Positions 27,808-40,291 of a stretch of 64,000 nucleotides of DNA are shown piece after piece (positions within the stretch are counted from its first letter, which is position 1; every line of letters starts with the position of its first letter). The notes beneath the pieces are model-generated. The model was not told where the DNA came from and did no database searches. It was given only the letters and a program-made list of their open reading frames with translations. The position numbers were made by a program, and so were the translations under genes. This DNA is from Hyphomicrobiales bacterium (GTDB taxonomy: Bacteria > Pseudomonadota > Alphaproteobacteria > Rhizobiales > Rhizobiaceae). The stretch is from positions 1 through 64,000 of the forward strand of contig JAFKJW010000056.1 in the NCBI GenBank assembly GCA_017305925.1, in the 5' to 3' direction.

Positions 27808-30074
27808 AACGCCGCCATGACCGCCATGTTGAGGATATCCGAATCCTTGGCGTTGAGGCCGAGGATCTGGACGGGCTTGTTCAAGCCAACCAGCAGCGGG
27901 CCGATCACCGTGGCGCCGCCGAGCTCCTGAAGCATCCGGGTCGAGATGGCGGCCGAGTGGAAGGCCGGCATGACCAGCACGTTGGCCGGGCCGGACAGGC
28001 GGCAGAACGGATATTGCTGCTGCATCAGCCGGTGGTTCAGCGCCACGTCGGCGGCCATCTCGCCGTCATACTCGAAATCGACGCGGCGCTTGCCGAGGAT
28101 CTTCACCGCCTCCTGGACGCGCTCTGACCGCTCGCCCGGCGGGTGGCCGAAGGTGGAGTAGGCCAGCATGGCGACGCGCGGCTCGTAACCCATGCGGCGC
28201 GCAAAGCCCGCCACCTCCTCGGCGATGTCGGCGATCTGCTCGGCATCGGGCATGTCGTGCACGGCGGTGTCCGCCACGATCACCGTGCGGCCTCGCGCCA
28301 GCACCATGGAGACGCCGATGACCTTGTGGCCGGGGCGCTCGTCGATGACGCGGCGCACTTCTTCCAGGGCGGTCGAATAGCTGCGCGTCAGGCCCGTCAC
28401 CATGGCGTCGGCGTCGCCCAGCGCGAGCATCGTGGCGGCGAAATGGTTGCGGTCGTTGTTGATGAGGCGCTGGCAGTCACGCAGCAGGAAGCCCCTGCGC
28501 TGCATGCGCTCATAGAGATGATCGGTGTAAAGCGCGTTCTTGCGCGACAGGCGGGCATTGATGATCTCGATGCCGGCACGGTCGATCTCGATGCCGGCAT
28601 TGCGGGCGTTCTCGCGGATGACGTCGTCGCGGCCGACCAGGATGGCGGTGCCGAGATTCTGGTTCACATAGGCGACGGCGGCGCGCATCACCTGCTCCTC
28701 CTCGCCCTCGGCGAAGACCATGCGCTTGGGCCGCCGGCGCACGCGGTCGTAGATGCGCGCCAGCGTCGAGGCGACCGGGTCGCGCCGCGCCGAGAGCTCC
28801 CGCGCATATGCGGCAAGGTCGGGGATGGGCCGGCGCGCCACGCCCGTCTCCATCGCGGCCCTGGCGACGGCCACCGGCACGGCCGACAGCAGGCGCGGGT
28901 CGAACGGCACGGGGATGATGTAGTTGCGGCCGAATTTGGGGCGGTTGCCCTGGTAGGCGGCGGCGACGTCGTCCGGCACGTCCTGCCGCGCCAGCTCTGC
29001 GAGCGCGCGGGCGGCGGCGACCTTCATCTCGTCGTTGATGGTGGTGGCCCGGACGTCCAGCGCCCCGCGGAAGATGTAGGGGAAGCCCAGCACGTTGTTG
29101 ATCTGGTTGGGATAGTCGGAGCGGCCGGTGGCCATGATGGCGTCGGTGCGGATCTCGGCCACTTCTTCCGGCGTAATCTCCGGGTCGGGATTGGCCATGG
29201 CGAAGATGATCGGATTCTTCGCCATGGACTGGATCATGGCGGTCGAGAAGGCACCTCGCTTCGACAGGCCGAACACGACGTCGGCGCCTTCCATGACCTC
29301 GGCCAGCGTGCGCGCGTCGGTCTTCACCGCGTGGCCCGACTTCCACTGGTTCATGCCTTCGGTGCGGCCCTGGTAGACGACGCCCTTGGTGTCGCAGAGG
29401 AAGACGTTCTCGGGCGAAAAGCCCATCGCCTTGACCAGCTCGATGCAGGCGATGCCGGCCGCGCCCGCGCCGTTGCAGACCAGCTTCGTCGTCGCCATGT
29501 CGCGGCCGGTGAGATGCAGCGCGTTGATCAGGCCGGCGGCGGAGATGATGGCGGTGCCATGCTGGTCGTCGTGGAAGACGGGGATGTCCATGAGCTCGCG
29601 CAGGCGCTGCTCGATGATGAAGCATTCCGGCGCCTTGATGTCCTCCAGGTTGATGCCGCCGAAGGAAGGGCCCAGATAGCGCACGCTGTTGATGAAGGCG
29701 TCCGGATCCTCGGTGTCGAGCTCGAGATCGATCGAATCGATGTCGGCGAAGCGCTTGAAGAGCACCGACTTGCCCTCCATCACGGGCTTGGAAGCCAGCG
29801 CGCCGAGATTGCCGAGGCCGAGGATCGCGGTGCCGTTGGTGATCACCGCCACCATGTTGCCGCGCGTGGTGTAGTCGAACACCTTGGCCGGATCCTCCGC
29901 GATCGCCTGGACGGGCACCGCGACGCCCGGCGAATAGGCCAGCGAAAGGTCGCGCTGGGTGGCCATCGGCTTGGTCGGCATGATCTCCAGCTTGCCCGGC
30001 CGTCCCATGGCATGGAATTCGAGCGCCTCTTCGGGGCTGACCGAGGGGCGTGACAATTTCGTCGTCGGGGCCAT
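27792..30074 (-). CDS. maeB: NADP-dependent malic enzyme with phosphotransacetylase-like domain
   Basis: Decarboxylates malate to pyruvate with reduction of NAD(P). The 760-residue chimeric MaeB type has an N-terminal malic enzyme domain (about residues 20-430, with [15 protein letters not shown] and NGAGAAGIA) and a C-terminal phosphotransacetylase-like domain (about 440-755), probably regulatory. Rhizobia have two such enzymes (DME and TME), and I cannot say from sequence which coenzyme this one prefers. The ATG at 30074 is preceded by AGGAAA. It is divergent from mutS. Confidence 0.94.
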   Translation of the reverse strand: MAPTTKLSRPSVSPEEALEFHAMGRPGKLEIMPTKPMATQRDLSLAYSPGVAVPVQAIAEDPAKVFDYTTRGNMVAVITNGTAILGLGNLGALASKPVMEGKSVLFKRFADIDSIDLELDTEDPDAFINSVRYLGPSFGGINLEDIKAPECFIIEQRLRELMDIPVFHDDQHGTAIISAAGLINALHLTGRDMATTKLVCNGAGAAGIACIELVKAMGFSPENVFLCDTKGVVYQGRTEGMNQWKSGHAVKTDARTLAEVMEGADVVFGLSKRGAFSTAMIQSMAKNPIIFAMANPDPEITPEEVAEIRTDAIMATGRSDYPNQINNVLGFPYIFRGALDVRATTINDEMKVAAARALAELARQDVPDDVAAAYQGNRPKFGRNYIIPVPFDPRLLSAVPVAVARAAMETGVARRPIPDLAAYARELSARRDPVASTLARIYDRVRRRPKRMVFAEGEEEQVMRAAVAYVNQNLGTAILVGRDDVIRENARNAGIEIDRAGIEIINARLSRKNALYTDHLYERMQRRGFLLRDCQRLINNDRNHFAATMLALGDADAMVTGLTRSYSTALEEVRRVIDERPGHKVIGVSMVLARGRTVIVADTAVHDMPDAEQIADIAEEVAGFARRMGYEPRVAMLAYSTFGHPPGERSERVQEAVKILGKRRVDFEYDGEMAADVALNHRLMQQQYPFCRLSGPANVLVMPAFHSAAISTRMLQELGGATVIGPLLVGLNKPVQILGLNAKDSDILNMAVMAAFSAGN

Positions 30075-30188
30075 GGTGGGGTGTGTTTCCTGCCTGGATT
30101 TGTTCTTCTGTGGAGCGTTTGCGTTTAAGGCTACAATCCCGCGGCCCAAACCGGCAAGGACGATGAAGCTGTTTTTATCGAGCACTCC

Positions 30189-32930
30189 GTGAACGACCAG
30201 ACACCGCCTCGCCCCGGAACCGCCGCGCCCGCCCCTTCGCCGGGCGCGGGCGGCGCCGTCACGCCGATGATGGAGCAGTATATCGAGATCAAGGCCGCCA
30301 ATCCGGACTGCCTGCTGTTTTACCGGATGGGCGATTTCTACGAGCTGTTCTTCGACGACGCCGAGCAGGCGAGCCGGGCGCTCGGCATCGTGCTCACCAA
30401 GCGCGGCAGGCACCAGGGCCAGGACATCCCGATGTGCGGCGTCCCCGTCCACGCCGCCGACGACTACCTCCAGAAGCTGATCGCACAGGGCTTCCGGGTG
30501 GCCGTCTGCGAGCAGATCGAGGATCCGGCGGAGGCGAAGAAGCGCGGCTCGAAATCGGTGGTGAAGCGCGACGTGATCCGGCTGGTGACGCCCGGCACCA
30601 TCACCGAGGACAAGCTGCTGGCGCCTGCGGAGGCGAATTTCCTGATGGCGCTCGGCCGCGTCAAAGGCAGCGCCGAGAGCGCCTATGCGCTGGCGTGGAT
30701 CGACATATCGACCGGCCTGTTCCGCGTCGCCGCGACGTCCGAGGACCGCCTGCTGGCCGACATATTGCGGGTCGATCCCAAGGAGCTGGTGGTTTCCGAA
30801 CAGGTCTTCGGGGACGAAGGCCTGCGACCCGTCTTCGACGTGCTCGGCCGCACCGCCAGCCCGCAGCCCGCGAGCCTGTTCGATTCCGGCACGGCGACCA
30901 CACGCATCGCGCGCTTCTACGAGGTGGCGACGCCCGACAGCTTCGGCTCGTTCTCGCGGGCGGAGCTTTCGGCGATCTCCGGCGCGATCGCCTATGTGGA
31001 GAAGACGCAGAAGGCGGAGCGGCCGCCGCTGTCGCGGCCGCAGCGCGAGCAGGCCGGATCGACGCTGTTCATCGACCCGGCGACGCGCGCCAATCTGGAG
31101 CTTCTGCGCACGCTTTCGGGCCAGCGCGACGGCTCGCTCTTTTCCGCCATCGACCGGACGGTCACCGGCGCGGGCGGCCGGCTGCTGGCCGACCGGCTGA
31201 CGGCGCCCTCGACCGACCCCGTGACGATCGCCGCGCGGCTGGACTCGGTCGCCTTCTTCCGGCTGGAGGGGAGGATGCGCGACGCCGCGCGGGCGGTCCT
31301 GAAAGGTGCGCCCGACATGATGCGCGCCCTGTCGCGGCTGGCGCTCAACAGGGGCGGACCGCGCGATCTCGGCGCCCTGGCGGCGGGGCTGGAGGCATCG
31401 CTCGAAATGAGCCGGCTGCTGACGCCGGCGCGGCCGCCGCGCGAGCTTGCCGATGCCGACGCCGAGCTGCGGGCGCTGCCCGTAAGGCTGCTGGAAAACC
31501 TCGCGCAGGCGCTGGCCGACGAATTGCCGCTGCTGAAGCGCGACGGCGGCTTCGTGCGGTCCGGCCACGACCCGGAACTGGACGAGCTGCGCGCGCTCGC
31601 CACGGAATCGCGGCAGGTCATCGCCCGCATGGAGCGCGAGCTGATCGAGGAGACCGGCGTCCGCTCGCTGAAAATCCGGCACAACAACGTGCTCGGCTAC
31701 TATATCGAGGTGACGGCCAATCACCACGCGGCGATGACCGGGACGGACGCCGCCAAGGCGCGCTTCATCCACCGCCAGACCATGGCCAACGCCATGCGCT
31801 TCACCACCACGGAGCTCGCCGAGCTGGAAACGCGGATCGCCAACGCCGCGGAGCGGGCGCTGGCGATCGAGCTGCAAATCTTCGACATGATGGTCGCGGA
31901 GGCCGTCGGCCACGCGGACGCGATCCGCGCCGCCGCGTCGGCGCTGGCGGTCATCGACGTCTCGGCCGCGCTGGCGCAACTCGCCGGCGAGGAAAGCTGG
32001 GTGCGGCCGGTGGTGGACGACAGCCTCGCCTTCTCGATCGAGCGCGGCCGGCATCCGGTGGTCGAGCAATCGCTCAAGCGTCTCGACGGCGGCGCCTTCG
32101 TGGCCAACGACTGCGACCTTTCCCCGGAGGCGGGCGGGCGGCACGGCGCGATCTGGCTGCTGACCGGGCCGAACATGGGCGGCAAGTCGACCTTCCTGCG
32201 GCAGAACGCGCTGATCGCCATCCTCGCCCAGATGGGCTCCTTCGTGCCGGCGAAGGCGGCCCGAATCGGCGTCGTCGACCGGCTGTTCAGCCGGGTCGGC
32301 GCCTCCGACGACCTGGCGCGCGGGCGATCCACCTTCATGGTCGAGATGGTCGAGACCGCCGCCATTCTGAACCAGGCCGACGAGCGCTCGCTGGTGATCC
32401 TCGACGAGATCGGCCGCGGCACCGCGACCTTCGACGGCCTTTCCATCGCCTGGGCCGCCGTCGAATACCTGCACGAGCACAATCGCTGCCGCGGCATCTT
32501 CGCCACGCATTTCCACGAGATGACGGCGCTGGCCGGCAAGCTGCCGCGCCTGCACAACGTGACGATGCGCGTCAAGGAGTGGGAGGGCGAGGTGATCTTC
32601 CTGCACGAGGTGGGCGCCGGCGCCGCGGATCGCTCCTACGGCGTGCAGGTGGCGCGGCTGGCGGGCCTTCCGCCAGCCGTCGTGGCACGCGCGAAGGAGG
32701 TGCTCGGCCAGCTGGAGGCCGGCGAAACCTCGAACAAGGCGGGACGGCTCATCGACGACCTGCCGCTGTTCAGCGCCGCTCTACAGCGGGAGCGGCCGAA
32801 GCTGGAGCGCCACGACACCCTGGCGGCGCTGCTCGACACGTTCGACCCGGACGACATGTCGCCGCGCCAGGCGCTGGAGGCACTCTATCTCGTCAAGGCG
32901 CGGCTGCGGACGCTGGCGGACCCCGGCTGA
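30189..32930 (+). CDS. mutS: DNA mismatch repair protein MutS
   Basis: Recognises mismatches and recruits MutL. The 913-residue product has the mismatch-wedging Phe-X-Glu (FYE at residues 50-52), a Walker A at about residue 659 (GPNMGGKST) and the Walker B/signature segment [16 protein letters not shown]. It begins with a GTG at 30189; the first 25 residues are a Pro/Ala-rich extension before the conserved core. It lies in the rhizobial order maeB / mutS / GGDEF-EAL / glnD / murJ. Confidence 0.95.
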   Translation: MNDQTPPRPGTAAPAPSPGAGGAVTPMMEQYIEIKAANPDCLLFYRMGDFYELFFDDAEQASRALGIVLTKRGRHQGQDIPMCGVPVHAADDYLQKLIAQGFRVAVCEQIEDPAEAKKRGSKSVVKRDVIRLVTPGTITEDKLLAPAEANFLMALGRVKGSAESAYALAWIDISTGLFRVAATSEDRLLADILRVDPKELVVSEQVFGDEGLRPVFDVLGRTASPQPASLFDSGTATTRIARFYEVATPDSFGSFSRAELSAISGAIAYVEKTQKAERPPLSRPQREQAGSTLFIDPATRANLELLRTLSGQRDGSLFSAIDRTVTGAGGRLLADRLTAPSTDPVTIAARLDSVAFFRLEGRMRDAARAVLKGAPDMMRALSRLALNRGGPRDLGALAAGLEASLEMSRLLTPARPPRELADADAELRALPVRLLENLAQALADELPLLKRDGGFVRSGHDPELDELRALATESRQVIARMERELIEETGVRSLKIRHNNVLGYYIEVTANHHAAMTGTDAAKARFIHRQTMANAMRFTTTELAELETRIANAAERALAIELQIFDMMVAEAVGHADAIRAAASALAVIDVSAALAQLAGEESWVRPVVDDSLAFSIERGRHPVVEQSLKRLDGGAFVANDCDLSPEAGGRHGAIWLLTGPNMGGKSTFLRQNALIAILAQMGSFVPAKAARIGVVDRLFSRVGASDDLARGRSTFMVEMVETAAILNQADERSLVILDEIGRGTATFDGLSIAWAAVEYLHEHNRCRGIFATHFHEMTALAGKLPRLHNVTMRVKEWEGEVIFLHEVGAGAADRSYGVQVARLAGLPPAVVARAKEVLGQLEAGETSNKAGRLIDDLPLFSAALQRERPKLERHDTLAALLDTFDPDDMSPRQALEALYLVKARLRTLADPG

Positions 32931-33010
32931 CGCTTGGGGTTCTCAATCCAAAGTTAAGCAACGGCGGCTATGGTACGCGTTCCATTCGGGAAGGCGTGCG
33001 AAACTTTGTA

Positions 33011-35710
33011 ATGAGTGTTTCCATTCGCTCCGGCTTGGTGCGGCGGATCATAAATCTGCTGACCCGGCGCTCCGTTCTGCCCGCGCTGCTGGCGCTCGTG
33101 GTCGCCGTGGTCGCCGCGATCTACGCCGATACCCAGAACCGCCGCGAATTCACCCAGCGCACACGCGCCGGCGTCATGCAGCAGCTCAGCATCATCCGCG
33201 CCAAGCTGCAGGGAAACGTCAACGGAAACATCCAGCTCACGCGCGGCATGGCGGCGATGCTGGAAAACGAGCCCTTCCTGGACCAGCCGCGGTTCGCCGT
33301 GCTGGCCTCCAGGCTGCTGCGCGACGACAGCCAGATCAGGAATTTCGCCTACGCTCCCGATCTGGTCGTCAGCATGGTGTATCCGGTCGAGGGCAACGAG
33401 AAGGCGCTCGGCCTCGACTATCGCAGCAGCCCGGCGCAGGGCGGGGCGGTCGTGGAGGCCAGGGATTCCGGCAAACTCGTCTTCACCGGCCCGGTGGATC
33501 TCGTGCAGGGCGGAAAGGGCCTCATCGGCCGCTTTCCCATCTTCATCCCGCAGCCGGCGGGGGAGAAGCGCTTTTCGGGCATCCTGTCCGGCATCATCGA
33601 CGTCGAGAAGCTCTACGCGCAGAGCGGGCTCTATGACGACGACCTGCCGCTCGAGGTCGCGATCGCCGTGGAGGACGACGCCGGCGCGGCGGCAGCCCCC
33701 TTCTTCGGCGAGGCATCCGTCATCGGCGACGATCCGGTCTCTGTAGAGGTTCTCATGCCCTCCGGAAGCTGGCGCCTCTACGCCACGCCGAAGGGCGGCT
33801 GGCCGGCGAGCCCCCCCAATACCGGCCTGCTCTGGTTCTTCCTCGCGCTTGCGGGATCGCTGGTCGTCATCCCGACCATCCTGACCGGGCGCCTCGTCGA
33901 GGAGCGCACGCGCAACATCGCCGAGCTCGAACGCAGCGGCAAGGAACTGCGCCGCCTCTCCAGACGCCTGGAGCTCGCCCTCGACAGTTCGCAGATCGGC
34001 GTGTGGGAGCTCACCACGGAGGACAACAGCCTCATCTGGGACAAGCGCATGAACGAGCTCTACGGCTTCCCCGCGGATGGCGGAATCCGTCGATTCAGCG
34101 ATTGGGAAGAGACCATCCATCCCGAAGACCGGGAGCGCGTCGTCAAGGAATTCGCCGATCCGCCGCCGGTGGGCTATACGATGCAGCTCGAATACCGGCT
34201 CCGGCTCCGGGACGGTACGGTGCGCCACATCCGCGAGAGCGCGAAATCCTATCAGGATCCCGGCGAGCCCCTGCGGGTCGTGGGGGTGAACTGGGACACC
34301 ACCGACGATGCCCTGCTGCGCCAGAACCTCGAAATGGCCAACATGCTCTCCGAGGCGCGCAACAATGACCTGGAGCTGGCGAAGGCGCGCATCGAGTTCA
34401 ACGCCCTGCACGATCCGCTGACCAAGCTGCCCAACCGGCGCTACCTCGACGAGGTCCTCTCGGAGCACGTCGCTAACTTCAAGGCGAGCAGCGAGCGCGC
34501 CGGGCTGCTGCACATCGACCTCGACCGTTTCAAGCACATCAACGACACGCTCGGCCATGCCGCGGGCGACGCCATGCTGGTGCACGCGGCGGGCGTGCTC
34601 CGGTCCAACCTGGGGCCATACGACTTCGTGGCGCGCGTCGGCGGCGACGAATTCGTCGCCATCTGCAAGACGTCCGCAGGCACCGACATGATGGCCTGGA
34701 ACCACAAGCTGACGACGCTCGCCGACAGCATCGTCGAGCAGATGCAGCAGCCCGTCAATTTCCAGGGCCACGAATGCCGTTTCGGGGTCAGCATCGGCAT
34801 CGCCACCGATCTCAGCCAGTCGGCCAATCCGGCCGACCTGCTCGTCCATGCCGACATCGCGCTTTATCGCGCCAAGAACCGCGGGCGCAACCGGCATCAG
34901 CTTTTCAACGAGGCGCTGCAGGAGGAGATCGTCACGACCAAGGCGCTCGCCGACGAGATCCTGTCGGGGCTGGAGCGCAACGAATTCCTGCCCGCCTACC
35001 AGGCCCAGTTCGACGCCGTGACCCACGAGGTCATCGGCGTCGAGGCGCTGGCGCGCTGGCAGCACCCCAGGAAGGGGTTGCTCGCGCCGCAGGCGTTCCT
35101 GAAGACGGCGGAGGAGCTCAACGTCGTCGCGACGATCGACCGGCTGATCCTCGAGCAGACGCTGATGCAGTCGCAGGAATGGGACAAGGCCGGGATCGTC
35201 GTGCCGAAGGTCTCGGTCAACGTCTCGGCCAAGCGCCTGCACGACGAGGAGCTCATCCGCAACCTGCTGAAGCTCAAGATGGAACGGGGCCGCGTCTCCT
35301 TCGAGCTGGTGGAGTCCATATTCCTCGACGACAGCGACGAGCTGGTGATGTGGAACGTCGAGCAGATCAAGGAGCTCGGCATCGATGTCGAGATCGATGA
35401 TTTCGGCACGGGGCACGCCTCGATCGTCAGCCTGCTCAAGCTCCAGCCGAGCCGGCTGAAGATCGCCCGCGAGCTGATCATGCCGGTGGCGAGCTCGGCC
35501 CCGCAGCGCCGGATGGTGCGGTCCATCATCGAGATCGGCCGTTCCCTCGGCATCGAGGTGCTGGCCGAGGGCGTGGAGACGATGCAGCACGCCCGCGTGC
35601 TCAAGGAGCTGGGCTGCGGCGGCCTCCAGGGCTACGCCTTCGCCAAGCCCATGACGGGCGATCATGTGACCGATTTCCTGCGCGCCACGCAGCGCGCCAA
35701 GGCGTCCTGA
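33011..35710 (+). CDS. CHASE-PAS-GGDEF-EAL cyclic-di-GMP signalling protein
   Basis: An 899-residue membrane protein that could make and degrade cyclic di-GMP. One membrane helix (about residues 22-42), an extracytoplasmic CHASE domain (about 70-240) and a second helix (about 275-295) are followed by a PAS fold (about 325-440). The GGDEF domain has an intact GGDEF at residues 544-548. The EAL domain starts with EAL at 678-680 and has DDFGTGHAS and EVLAEGVE. Both catalytic cores look complete. The ATG at 33011 lacks a good ribosome binding site; a GTG at 32996 is an alternative. It sits between mutS and glnD. Confidence 0.9.
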   Translation: MSVSIRSGLVRRIINLLTRRSVLPALLALVVAVVAAIYADTQNRREFTQRTRAGVMQQLSIIRAKLQGNVNGNIQLTRGMAAMLENEPFLDQPRFAVLASRLLRDDSQIRNFAYAPDLVVSMVYPVEGNEKALGLDYRSSPAQGGAVVEARDSGKLVFTGPVDLVQGGKGLIGRFPIFIPQPAGEKRFSGILSGIIDVEKLYAQSGLYDDDLPLEVAIAVEDDAGAAAAPFFGEASVIGDDPVSVEVLMPSGSWRLYATPKGGWPASPPNTGLLWFFLALAGSLVVIPTILTGRLVEERTRNIAELERSGKELRRLSRRLELALDSSQIGVWELTTEDNSLIWDKRMNELYGFPADGGIRRFSDWEETIHPEDRERVVKEFADPPPVGYTMQLEYRLRLRDGTVRHIRESAKSYQDPGEPLRVVGVNWDTTDDALLRQNLEMANMLSEARNNDLELAKARIEFNALHDPLTKLPNRRYLDEVLSEHVANFKASSERAGLLHIDLDRFKHINDTLGHAAGDAMLVHAAGVLRSNLGPYDFVARVGGDEFVAICKTSAGTDMMAWNHKLTTLADSIVEQMQQPVNFQGHECRFGVSIGIATDLSQSANPADLLVHADIALYRAKNRGRNRHQLFNEALQEEIVTTKALADEILSGLERNEFLPAYQAQFDAVTHEVIGVEALARWQHPRKGLLAPQAFLKTAEELNVVATIDRLILEQTLMQSQEWDKAGIVVPKVSVNVSAKRLHDEELIRNLLKLKMERGRVSFELVESIFLDDSDELVMWNVEQIKELGIDVEIDDFGTGHASIVSLLKLQPSRLKIARELIMPVASSAPQRRMVRSIIEIGRSLGIEVLAEGVETMQHARVLKELGCGGLQGYAFAKPMTGDHVTDFLRATQRAKAS

Positions 35711-35791
35711 CGCGAGAGCCCGGGACGCGAGTATCCACGGGCGGGAAATCACGCTATAGAGCGCGCCCGGTCGAGACCCTCTCCGCGATTC

Positions 35792-38584
35792 ATGGCTCCC
35801 ATCGCACTTCACCTGGAAAGCATCGTCGACGGCGAGGCGCTTCGCCGCCGGCTCGACACGCTCGCGACCGCGCAGGGCGAGACGGCGGAGCGGCGCGGCG
35901 CGCTCGTCGCCATCCTGCGGGAAACGCTCGACAACGGCCGGTGGAGCGCCGAGGCCATGCTGACGAAGGATGGCGGCGGCCGCGCCTGCGCGCAGCGGCT
36001 GTCCTTCCTGATGGACCAGATCATCATCGCGCTGCACGACTTCACGGCGCGCCACGTGCATCCGCCCGCAGGCGGCCGGAAAACGCCTTCCATGGCGGTG
36101 ACGGCGGTCGGCGGCTACGGGCGCGGCACGCTGGCGCCGGGCTCCGACATCGACCTGCTCTTCGTGCTGCCCGCGGCGGGCGCCGCGCGCGACGAGAGGA
36201 TCGCCGAATACATGCTCTATGTCCTGTGGGACCTGAAGCTCAAGGTCGGCCACGCGACGCGCACCGTCGAGGAATGCCTGAAGCAGGCGGCCGCCGACAT
36301 CACCATCCGCACCGCCATCCTGGAGACGCGCCTGCTATGCGGCGGGACGACACTCTATGACGAGCTGATCCGGCGCTTCGACCGGGAGGTGGTCAAGGCC
36401 ACCGGCCCCGAATATGTGCAGGCCAAGCTTGCCGAGCGCGACCAGCGGCACGCCAAGGCGGGCGAGAGCCGCTATCTGGTGGAGCCCAACGTCAAGGACG
36501 GCAAGGGCGGCCTGCGCGACCTGCACACGCTGTTCTGGATCGCCAAATACTTCTACCGCGTGCGCACCGGCGCCGAGCTGGTGGAGAAGGGCGTCTTCAC
36601 GCGCCCCGAATACAACCAGTTCCTCAAGGCCGAGGACTTTTTGTGGGCCGTGCGCTGCCACATGCACTTCCTCACCGGAAAGGCCGAGGAGCGCCTGCAT
36701 TTCGACATTCAGCGCGACATCGCCGAGCGGCTCGGCTACACCAGCCACCCCGGCCTGTCGGCGGTCGAGCGCTTCATGAAGCACTATTTCCTGGTCGCCA
36801 AGACCGTCGGCGACCTCACCCGCATCTTCTGCGCGGCGCTGGAGGAAGAGCAGGCCAAATACGTTCCCGGCTTCAACCGGATCTTCCTGACCTTCCAGCG
36901 GCGCCGGCGCAAGCTGGCGGGCACGTCGGACTTCATCGTCGACAACCATCGCCTGAACGTGGCCGACGCGCATGTGTTCGAGCGCGATCCCGTCAACCTG
37001 CTCAGGCTGTTCTGGTTCGCCGACAAGCACGGGCTGGAATTCCACCCCGACGCGCTGAAGCTCCTGACCCGCTCCCTCAAGCTCGTGGACCGGACGCTGC
37101 GGCGCGATCCGGAGGCGAACCGCCTCTTCCTCGACGTGCTCACCTCCGACCGCAATCCGGAGCTCAATCTGCGGCGCATGAACGAGGCGGGGCTTCTGGG
37201 CCGGCTGATCCCGGAATTCGGGCGGATCGTGGCGATGATGCAGTTTTCCATGTACCACCACTATACGGTGGACGAGCATCTGCTGCGCTGCATCGGCATC
37301 CTGTCGGAGATCGAGCACGGCGAAGGCAGGAAGCCGCACCCCCTCTCCCACTCGCTGATGCCCGGCATAAGGGACAAGCGCGAGTTGCTCTACGTGGCCG
37401 TGCTGCTGCACGACATCGCCAAGGGCCGGCCGGAGGACCATTCCGTGGCCGGCGCGCGCATCGCGCGCCGCATCTGCCCGCATCTTGGCCTGTCGCCGGC
37501 GGACACGGACACGGTCGCCTGGCTCATCGAAAACCATCTGCTGATGTCGATGACGGCGCAGACGCGCGACCTCAACGACCGCAAGACCATCCAGGATTTC
37601 GCCGAGATCGTGCAGACCGTCGACCGGCTGAAGCTGCTGCTCGTGCTGACGGTCTGCGACATACGCGGCGTCGGGCCGGGCGTGTGGAACGGCTGGAAGG
37701 GGCAGCTCCTGCGCACGCTCTACTACGAGACCGAGCTGCAGCTCACCGGCGGCTTCTCCGAGATGTCGCGCGTCGAACGGGCGGCGGCGGCGCGGCAAAG
37801 CCTGAAGGAGGCGCTGGCCGAATGGCCGCAGGAGGAACGCGAGCGCGTGGTGGCGCTGCACTATTCGAACTACATGGTGACCGTCGACATCAAGGACCAG
37901 ATCCGCCACGCGGACTTCATCCGCAAGGCCGACGCGGCGGGCAAGAAGTTCGCCACCATGGTGAAGCCGCACGCCTTCGAGGCCGTCACCGAGATCACCG
38001 TGCTGGCGCCGGACACGCCGCGCCTGCTCTCCGTCATCAGCGGCGCCTGCGCGGCGGCGGGCGGCAACATCGTCGACGCGCAGATCTTCACGACGGCGGA
38101 CGGCAGGGCGCTCGACACGATCCTGATCGGCCGCGAGTTCGACCACGACGACGACGAGACTCGGCGCGCCGGGCGGGTCTGCAAGCTGATCGAGGACGCG
38201 CTGGCCGGACGGGCCTGGCTTTCCGACATCATCGAGCAGCGCGCCAGGCCGAAGCGCGGCGCGAGGATCTTCCGAATCGAGCCACAGGTCGCGCTGCGCA
38301 ACGCGCTCTCCAACCGCTTCTCGGTCATCGAGGTGGAGGGGCTGGACCGGCCGGGGCTTCTCTCCGAGATCACCGGGGCGCTCGCCGACCTCTCGCTCAA
38401 CATCGCCTCGGCCCACATCACCACCTTCGGCGAGAAGGTCGTCGACACGTTCTACGTGACCGACCTGACCTGGCAGAAGATCGAGAGCGAAACCCGCCAG
38501 GATGCCATCAAGGCGAAGCTGCTCGGCGTGCTCGCCGGCGAGGCCCGGCCGGCGCGGGCCAGGGCGGAAGCAGCGGCCGTATGA
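35792..38584 (+). CDS. glnD: PII uridylyltransferase / uridylyl-removing enzyme
   Basis: Senses glutamine and modifies PII proteins (GlnB/GlnK), feeding into NtrBC and sigma-54 control. The 930-residue protein has the nucleotidyltransferase motif [15 protein letters not shown] at about residues 107-122 and an HD hydrolase domain with LLHDIAKG around residue 540. Two C-terminal ACT domains start near residues 735 and 844. All domains are present and in order. Its stop overlaps the start of murJ by four bases. Confidence 0.96.
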   Translation: MAPIALHLESIVDGEALRRRLDTLATAQGETAERRGALVAILRETLDNGRWSAEAMLTKDGGGRACAQRLSFLMDQIIIALHDFTARHVHPPAGGRKTPSMAVTAVGGYGRGTLAPGSDIDLLFVLPAAGAARDERIAEYMLYVLWDLKLKVGHATRTVEECLKQAAADITIRTAILETRLLCGGTTLYDELIRRFDREVVKATGPEYVQAKLAERDQRHAKAGESRYLVEPNVKDGKGGLRDLHTLFWIAKYFYRVRTGAELVEKGVFTRPEYNQFLKAEDFLWAVRCHMHFLTGKAEERLHFDIQRDIAERLGYTSHPGLSAVERFMKHYFLVAKTVGDLTRIFCAALEEEQAKYVPGFNRIFLTFQRRRRKLAGTSDFIVDNHRLNVADAHVFERDPVNLLRLFWFADKHGLEFHPDALKLLTRSLKLVDRTLRRDPEANRLFLDVLTSDRNPELNLRRMNEAGLLGRLIPEFGRIVAMMQFSMYHHYTVDEHLLRCIGILSEIEHGEGRKPHPLSHSLMPGIRDKRELLYVAVLLHDIAKGRPEDHSVAGARIARRICPHLGLSPADTDTVAWLIENHLLMSMTAQTRDLNDRKTIQDFAEIVQTVDRLKLLLVLTVCDIRGVGPGVWNGWKGQLLRTLYYETELQLTGGFSEMSRVERAAAARQSLKEALAEWPQEERERVVALHYSNYMVTVDIKDQIRHADFIRKADAAGKKFATMVKPHAFEAVTEITVLAPDTPRLLSVISGACAAAGGNIVDAQIFTTADGRALDTILIGREFDHDDDETRRAGRVCKLIEDALAGRAWLSDIIEQRARPKRGARIFRIEPQVALRNALSNRFSVIEVEGLDRPGLLSEITGALADLSLNIASAHITTFGEKVVDTFYVTDLTWQKIESETRQDAIKAKLLGVLAGEARPARARAEAAAV

Positions 38585-40179
38585 GCCTCGTCAGGAAATT
38601 CGCCACCGTCGCCTCCGGCACGCTGATGAGCCGCGCGCTCGGCTTCACGCGCGAGATGTTCATGGCCGCCGCCCTCGGCACCGGGCCGGTGGCGGACGCC
38701 TTCTACGCCGCTTTCCAGTTTCCCAACACCTTCCGCCGGCTTTTTGCAGAGGGCGCGTTCAATGCCGCCTTCGTGCCGCTGTTCGCCAAGGAGATCGAGG
38801 CCAACGGCATCGAGGGGGCGAAGCGCTTCTCCGAGGAGGTTTTCGGCGTCCTGTTCAGCGTGCTGCTTGCGCTGACCATCCTCATGGAACTGTCGATGCC
38901 GCTGATCGTGCGCTTCCTGATCGCGCCGGGCTTCGGCGATTCGCCCGAAAAGCTCTCGGTGACGGTCAGCCTCGCCACCATCATGTTCCCCTACCTGATC
39001 TGCATGTCGCTGGGCGCCATGATGGCCGGCATGCTCAACTCGCTCAGGCGCTATTTCGCGGCGGCGATCGCGCCCGTCTTCCTGAACGTCATCCTCGTCG
39101 GGGTGCTCGCCTGGGCCTGGTACAACGGAATCGGCGAAGCGGCCGTGGGCACGGCACTGGCCTGGGGCGTGCTGGCGGCCGGGCTGGTGCAACTCGCCAT
39201 CGTCTGGATCGCGGTGCGCCATGCCGGCGTGAGGATCGGCTTCCGCAGGCCGCGCTTCACGCCGAATGTCCGGCGCCTGCTGTGGCTCGCCCTGCCCGCC
39301 GCCATCACCGGCGGCATCACCCAGATCAACACGCTGATCGGCACGGCCATCGCGTCGGGACAGGACCGCGCCGTCTCCTCGCTCAACCTCGCCGACCGCG
39401 TCTACCAGCTTCCGCTCGGCGTCGTCGGCGTCGCCGTGGCGATCGTGCTCCTGCCGGAGCTGTCGCGGGCGCTGAAGGCGGGGAACATGAAGGAGGCCGC
39501 CAACCTCCAGAACCGATCGGTGGAGTTCACGCTGTTCATGACGCTGCCGGCGGCGGCCGCCCTTCTGGTGATGGCGGAGCCGATCGTGCGCGTGCTCTAC
39601 GAGCGCGGCAAGTTCGCCGCCGACAACAGCACCCCGACGGTCGCGGCGATCCTCGCCGTTTTCGCGCTCGGCCTGCCCGCCTTCGTGCTGATCAAGGCCT
39701 TCACGCCCGGCTATTTCGCCCGCGAGGACACCCGCACGCCGATGTATTTCGCCGCCATATCCGTCATCGTGAACGTGGCGATCGCGCTTGCCAGCTTTCC
39801 CTATCTCGGCGGATCCGGCATCGCGCTCGCCTCGACGGTGGCCGGCTGGGTCAATGCGGCGATGCTGCTGGCGGTCCTCATAAGGCGCGGACACTGGGAC
39901 ATGGACCTGCCCCTCCTCACCCGCATTCCCCGCCTTTTGATCGCCTCCGCCATCATGGCCGGGGCGATCTGGCTGGCGCAGACCACGATCGCCGCGCCCT
40001 ATCTCGCGCGGAGCGCGCCTTTCGTGGACAAGGCGGCCGCGCTCGCCGTGATCATCGCGGGCGCCATGCTGCTCTATTTCGCGGTGGCCTTCGCCACTGG
40101 CGGCGCCAGCCTCGACATGATCCGCCGCAACATCAGGCGCGGATCGAAGGCCGGGGAGGATGCGCCGGGCGAGCCGTAG
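38581..40179 (+). CDS. murJ: Lipid II flippase MurJ
   Basis: Flips lipid II across the inner membrane for peptidoglycan synthesis. The 532-residue protein has about 14 membrane segments and the conserved N-terminus with [19 protein letters not shown], plus the [22 protein letters not shown] region (split by the reader as DAFYAAF, then [10 protein letters not shown]). The ATG overlaps the glnD stop. In several rhizobia trpS follows murJ; here it does not. Confidence 0.95.
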   Translation: MSLVRKFATVASGTLMSRALGFTREMFMAAALGTGPVADAFYAAFQFPNTFRRLFAEGAFNAAFVPLFAKEIEANGIEGAKRFSEEVFGVLFSVLLALTILMELSMPLIVRFLIAPGFGDSPEKLSVTVSLATIMFPYLICMSLGAMMAGMLNSLRRYFAAAIAPVFLNVILVGVLAWAWYNGIGEAAVGTALAWGVLAAGLVQLAIVWIAVRHAGVRIGFRRPRFTPNVRRLLWLALPAAITGGITQINTLIGTAIASGQDRAVSSLNLADRVYQLPLGVVGVAVAIVLLPELSRALKAGNMKEAANLQNRSVEFTLFMTLPAAAALLVMAEPIVRVLYERGKFAADNSTPTVAAILAVFALGLPAFVLIKAFTPGYFAREDTRTPMYFAAISVIVNVAIALASFPYLGGSGIALASTVAGWVNAAMLLAVLIRRGHWDMDLPLLTRIPRLLIASAIMAGAIWLAQTTIAAPYLARSAPFVDKAAALAVIIAGAMLLYFAVAFATGGASLDMIRRNIRRGSKAGEDAPGEP

Positions 40180-40238
40180 GCCGCCCGGCCTTCTGCGGAC
40201 GGATGCTGACACCGCGCTGTCAGTTGAAGGAGACTAAA

Positions 40239-40291
40239 GCATGTCGCCTGAAAGCGGGTACCGGTTTCGGGACAGGGAGGGAAAGACATGC
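40239..40291 (+). repeat. Palindromic repeat, partial RIME-like copy overlapping a start codon
   Basis: Outer arms GCATGTC (40239-40245) and GACATGC (40285-40291); inner arms CCTGAAA (40247-40253) and TTTCGGG (40265-40271) around an 11-base loop. The core is nearly the reverse complement of the second palindrome of the repeat at 63277-63383. The distal outer arm contains the ATG (40288) of the next gene, and its Shine-Dalgarno lies in the side bulge. This could influence translation of that gene. Confidence 0.7.

Noticed and set aside
30075..30188. LexA-type GTTC-N7-GTTC box in front of mutS
   Set aside because: Only one half-site (GTTC) at the right place; the second half does not match.
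27792..32606. A 1604-codon open frame on the minus strand that seems to fuse the malic enzyme to a long upstream region
   Set aside because: Only the part below 30074 is maeB. The rest is antisense to mutS, low-complexity in composition, and arises because high GC leaves antisense frames open.
32954..36253. A 1099-codon minus-strand open frame
   Set aside because: Fully antisense to the GGDEF-EAL and glnD genes, without any recognisable domain; a GC artefact.
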